DNA of 7,698 nucleotides. Origin: Chitinophagaceae bacterium (GTDB lineage Bacteria > Bacteroidota > Bacteroidia > Chitinophagales > Chitinophagaceae). The notes under the pieces are model-generated. The model did no database searches. It saw only the letters and a list, made by a program, of their open reading frames with translations, and was not told where the DNA came from. The stretch covers positions 1 through 7,698 of the forward strand of contig JAEUVI010000591.1 of assembly GCA_016787105.1 (NCBI GenBank), given 5' to 3'. Numbering within the stretch: the first letter of the stretch is position 1; each line of letters starts with the position of its first letter. This document shows, piece after piece, positions 6,282 to 7,698 of the stretch. Position numbers and translations under genes: made by a program.

Positions 6282-7698
6282 ATGAAAATAAAAATCTTAG
6301 TTCCGGCTTTTACAGCGTTGCTCTTTTCCATCTCATGTAAAAAAAATAATAACAATGCACCGGATTCGCCTTCTGCAAATGGTACAGCTGAAGAGAGAAT
6401 AATGGACTCAGTTTATCTTTATTCCAAAGAAGTATATTACTGGAATGACCTGATACCTTCTTATAGCGATTTTAATCCAAGACAATATAAAGGATCGTCT
6501 GAGTTGTCATCTGCTCAAAATGTAATGACAGCGATTCGTGGTCTGCAGGGAAAAGACCGCTACAGTTTTGTAACCACGCTTGAGGAATCAAATGGCATAC
6601 AGACTGGGCAGGATAAGGATTTCGGTTTTTTTATTAAAGCTTCATCTATAGATAAAGCGGATCCGATTGATTCAGTTTACTGGTTTGTAACTTATGTATA
6701 TGGCCAATCAACAGCCGGCCAGAGTGGAGTAAAAAGAGGATGGCGAATCAATAAAATAAATGGCTCTCAGATCAATTATGACCAGGCAAGTGTGAATATA
6801 CTAAATGACGTTTTCTTCGGCAGTGCCACTGCGGCAGGCTTTGAGTTTATAAAAGAGGATGGTTCGACAGCAACTTCTTCCTTAAATAAAAGTAGTTTTC
6901 AGTCAAACTCTGTTTTGTATAAAACAGTAATTACTTCCGGGGCTAAAAAGATCGGTTATTTTGTTTTCAACCAGTTTTTCGGTGCATACTCACGTAATGA
7001 GCTGGCCAGTGCTTTCGCTGATTTTGAATCTGCGGGTATCAACGAATTGATTGTTGATTTGCGTTATAATCGCGGTGGTTCTACCGAAACGCAGGATACG
7101 CTGGCAGACCTTATTGCACCGCAATCTGCCGACAATCAGAAAATGTACTCTTTGCAATTCAATACACAATTGCAGCAGGGAAATTTTCCTTTACTCAAAC
7201 AAAAGCCAGGTTTTGGCAATACTTCATTTGCCGAGGGAATTAATACTGTGAAATTTAACAAAGCTGGAAGTTTAAACCTTAGCCGCGTATTCTTTATTGT
7301 GAGTAGTTCTTCTGCATCTGCAAGCGAACTTTTAATAAATAACCTGAAGCCGTATATGGATGTAAAACTGGTTGGCGACACCACTTATGGTAAGCCGGTA
7401 GGTTTTTTTCCGATAGAAATTTCCAACTATGCTATTTACCCTATTTCTTTCAGAACAGTCAACAGTGCCGGCAATGCGGATTATTACAGTGGTTTTGCCC
7501 CAGATAAAATAGTGACCGATGGTGTAGATAAAGACTGGGGTGATGCAGGTGAACCTTGCCTTGCAGCTGCGCTGAAATATATCAATACAGGGTCGTTCAG
7601 GTTAAGTAGTGATGATTATATAAACTCTCTTAGAAAAAAGGTACAAGACAATATGCAACCTGTACAAAAGCAGTTGGAATTGAATAAATTTTCGGGGA
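6282..7698 (+). CDS. S41-family (tail-specific/C-terminal processing) peptidase, lipoprotein, 3' end cut by window
   Basis: Envelope serine protease; 472 codons are open to the right edge without a stop. The N-terminus MKIKILVPAFTALLFSISC is a signal peptide ending in a lipobox-like Cys19. The following KKNNNN lacks the acidic surface-export signal of Bacteroidota lipoproteins, so a periplasmic-side location is likelier. A PDZ-like region spans about 105-190 (VKRGWRINKINGSQI). The S41 core shows DLRYNRGG at 259-266, catalytic Ser346 in SASASELL, and Lys371 in TTYGKPVG. The 25-residue Ser-Lys spacing equals that of E. coli Prc and plant D1 processing protease. The tail DWGDAGEPCLAAALKYI resembles the usual end of Bacteroidota S41 lipoproteins, so little is probably missing. 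An alternative ATG at 6273 would add MRF; 6282 gives the more typical lipoprotein leader. Target substrates are unknown. Separate from the ABC operon by an inverted repeat. Confidence 0.93.
   Translation, partial: MKIKILVPAFTALLFSISCKKNNNNAPDSPSANGTAEERIMDSVYLYSKEVYYWNDLIPSYSDFNPRQYKGSSELSSAQNVMTAIRGLQGKDRYSFVTTLEESNGIQTGQDKDFGFFIKASSIDKADPIDSVYWFVTYVYGQSTAGQSGVKRGWRINKINGSQINYDQASVNILNDVFFGSATAAGFEFIKEDGSTATSSLNKSSFQSNSVLYKTVITSGAKKIGYFVFNQFFGAYSRNELASAFADFESAGINELIVDLRYNRGGSTETQDTLADLIAPQSADNQKMYSLQFNTQLQQGNFPLLKQKPGFGNTSFAEGINTVKFNKAGSLNLSRVFFIVSSSSASASELLINNLKPYMDVKLVGDTTYGKPVGFFPIEISNYAIYPISFRTVNSAGNADYYSGFAPDKIVTDGVDKDWGDAGEPCLAAALKYINTGSFRLSSDDYINSLRKKVQDNMQPVQKQLELNKFSG

Noticed and set aside
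7051..7384. Short open frames on both strands inside the S41 gene region
   Set aside because: They overlap the motif-rich S41 frame (DLRYNRGG, SASASELL, TTYGKPVG), which is clearly the true coding frame.

Overview
The window looks like a chromosomal segment from a member of Bacteroidota, probably near Chitinophagaceae (inference). Three things point that way: AT-rich, Shine-Dalgarno-poor gene starts; a promoter matching the Bacteroidota primary sigma consensus (TTTG, 19-base spacer, TAnnTTTG); and characteristic families, namely a MaeB-type malic enzyme, a YtrA-type GntR/ABC operon and an S41 lipoprotein. No RNA genes, CRISPR arrays, insertion sequences or phage genes were seen.

Layout. Bases 1-1360 (minus strand) hold the N-terminal 453 residues of a malic enzyme fused to a phosphotransacetylase-like domain; its C-terminus lies off the left edge. 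A divergent intergenic region (1361-1629) carries a strong plus-strand promoter and, directly after its -7 element, a perfect 8-bp inverted repeat (GTGTACTA, 6-base spacer, TAGTACAC) that resembles a YtrA-class GntR operator. Six tightly packed plus-strand genes follow (1630-6145): ABC ATPase, membrane permease, short GntR regulator, membrane-anchored beta-rich exported protein, a second ABC ATPase of BcrA/LanF type, and a second permease of ABC-2 type. Gaps are 9, 20, 17, 1 and -4 bases, so they most likely form one autoregulated operon. After a 127-136-base gap containing an 11-bp inverted repeat comes a plus-strand S41 (C-terminal processing peptidase family) lipoprotein that runs off the right edge, with its PDZ-like region and Ser/Lys catalytic dyad visible.

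How the genes may work together. The gene set resembles the Bacillus Ytr system (GntR regulator, two ATPases, two membrane proteins, an extracytoplasmic component), which is induced by cell-wall antibiotics, combined with a bacitracin/lantibiotic-resistance-type ATPase-permease pair. A plausible model, not demonstrated here, is that an envelope stress signal or ligand lifts GntR repression at the single operator and induces two exporters together with an exported beta-rich protein. The malic enzyme and the S41 peptidase are probably separate transcription units.
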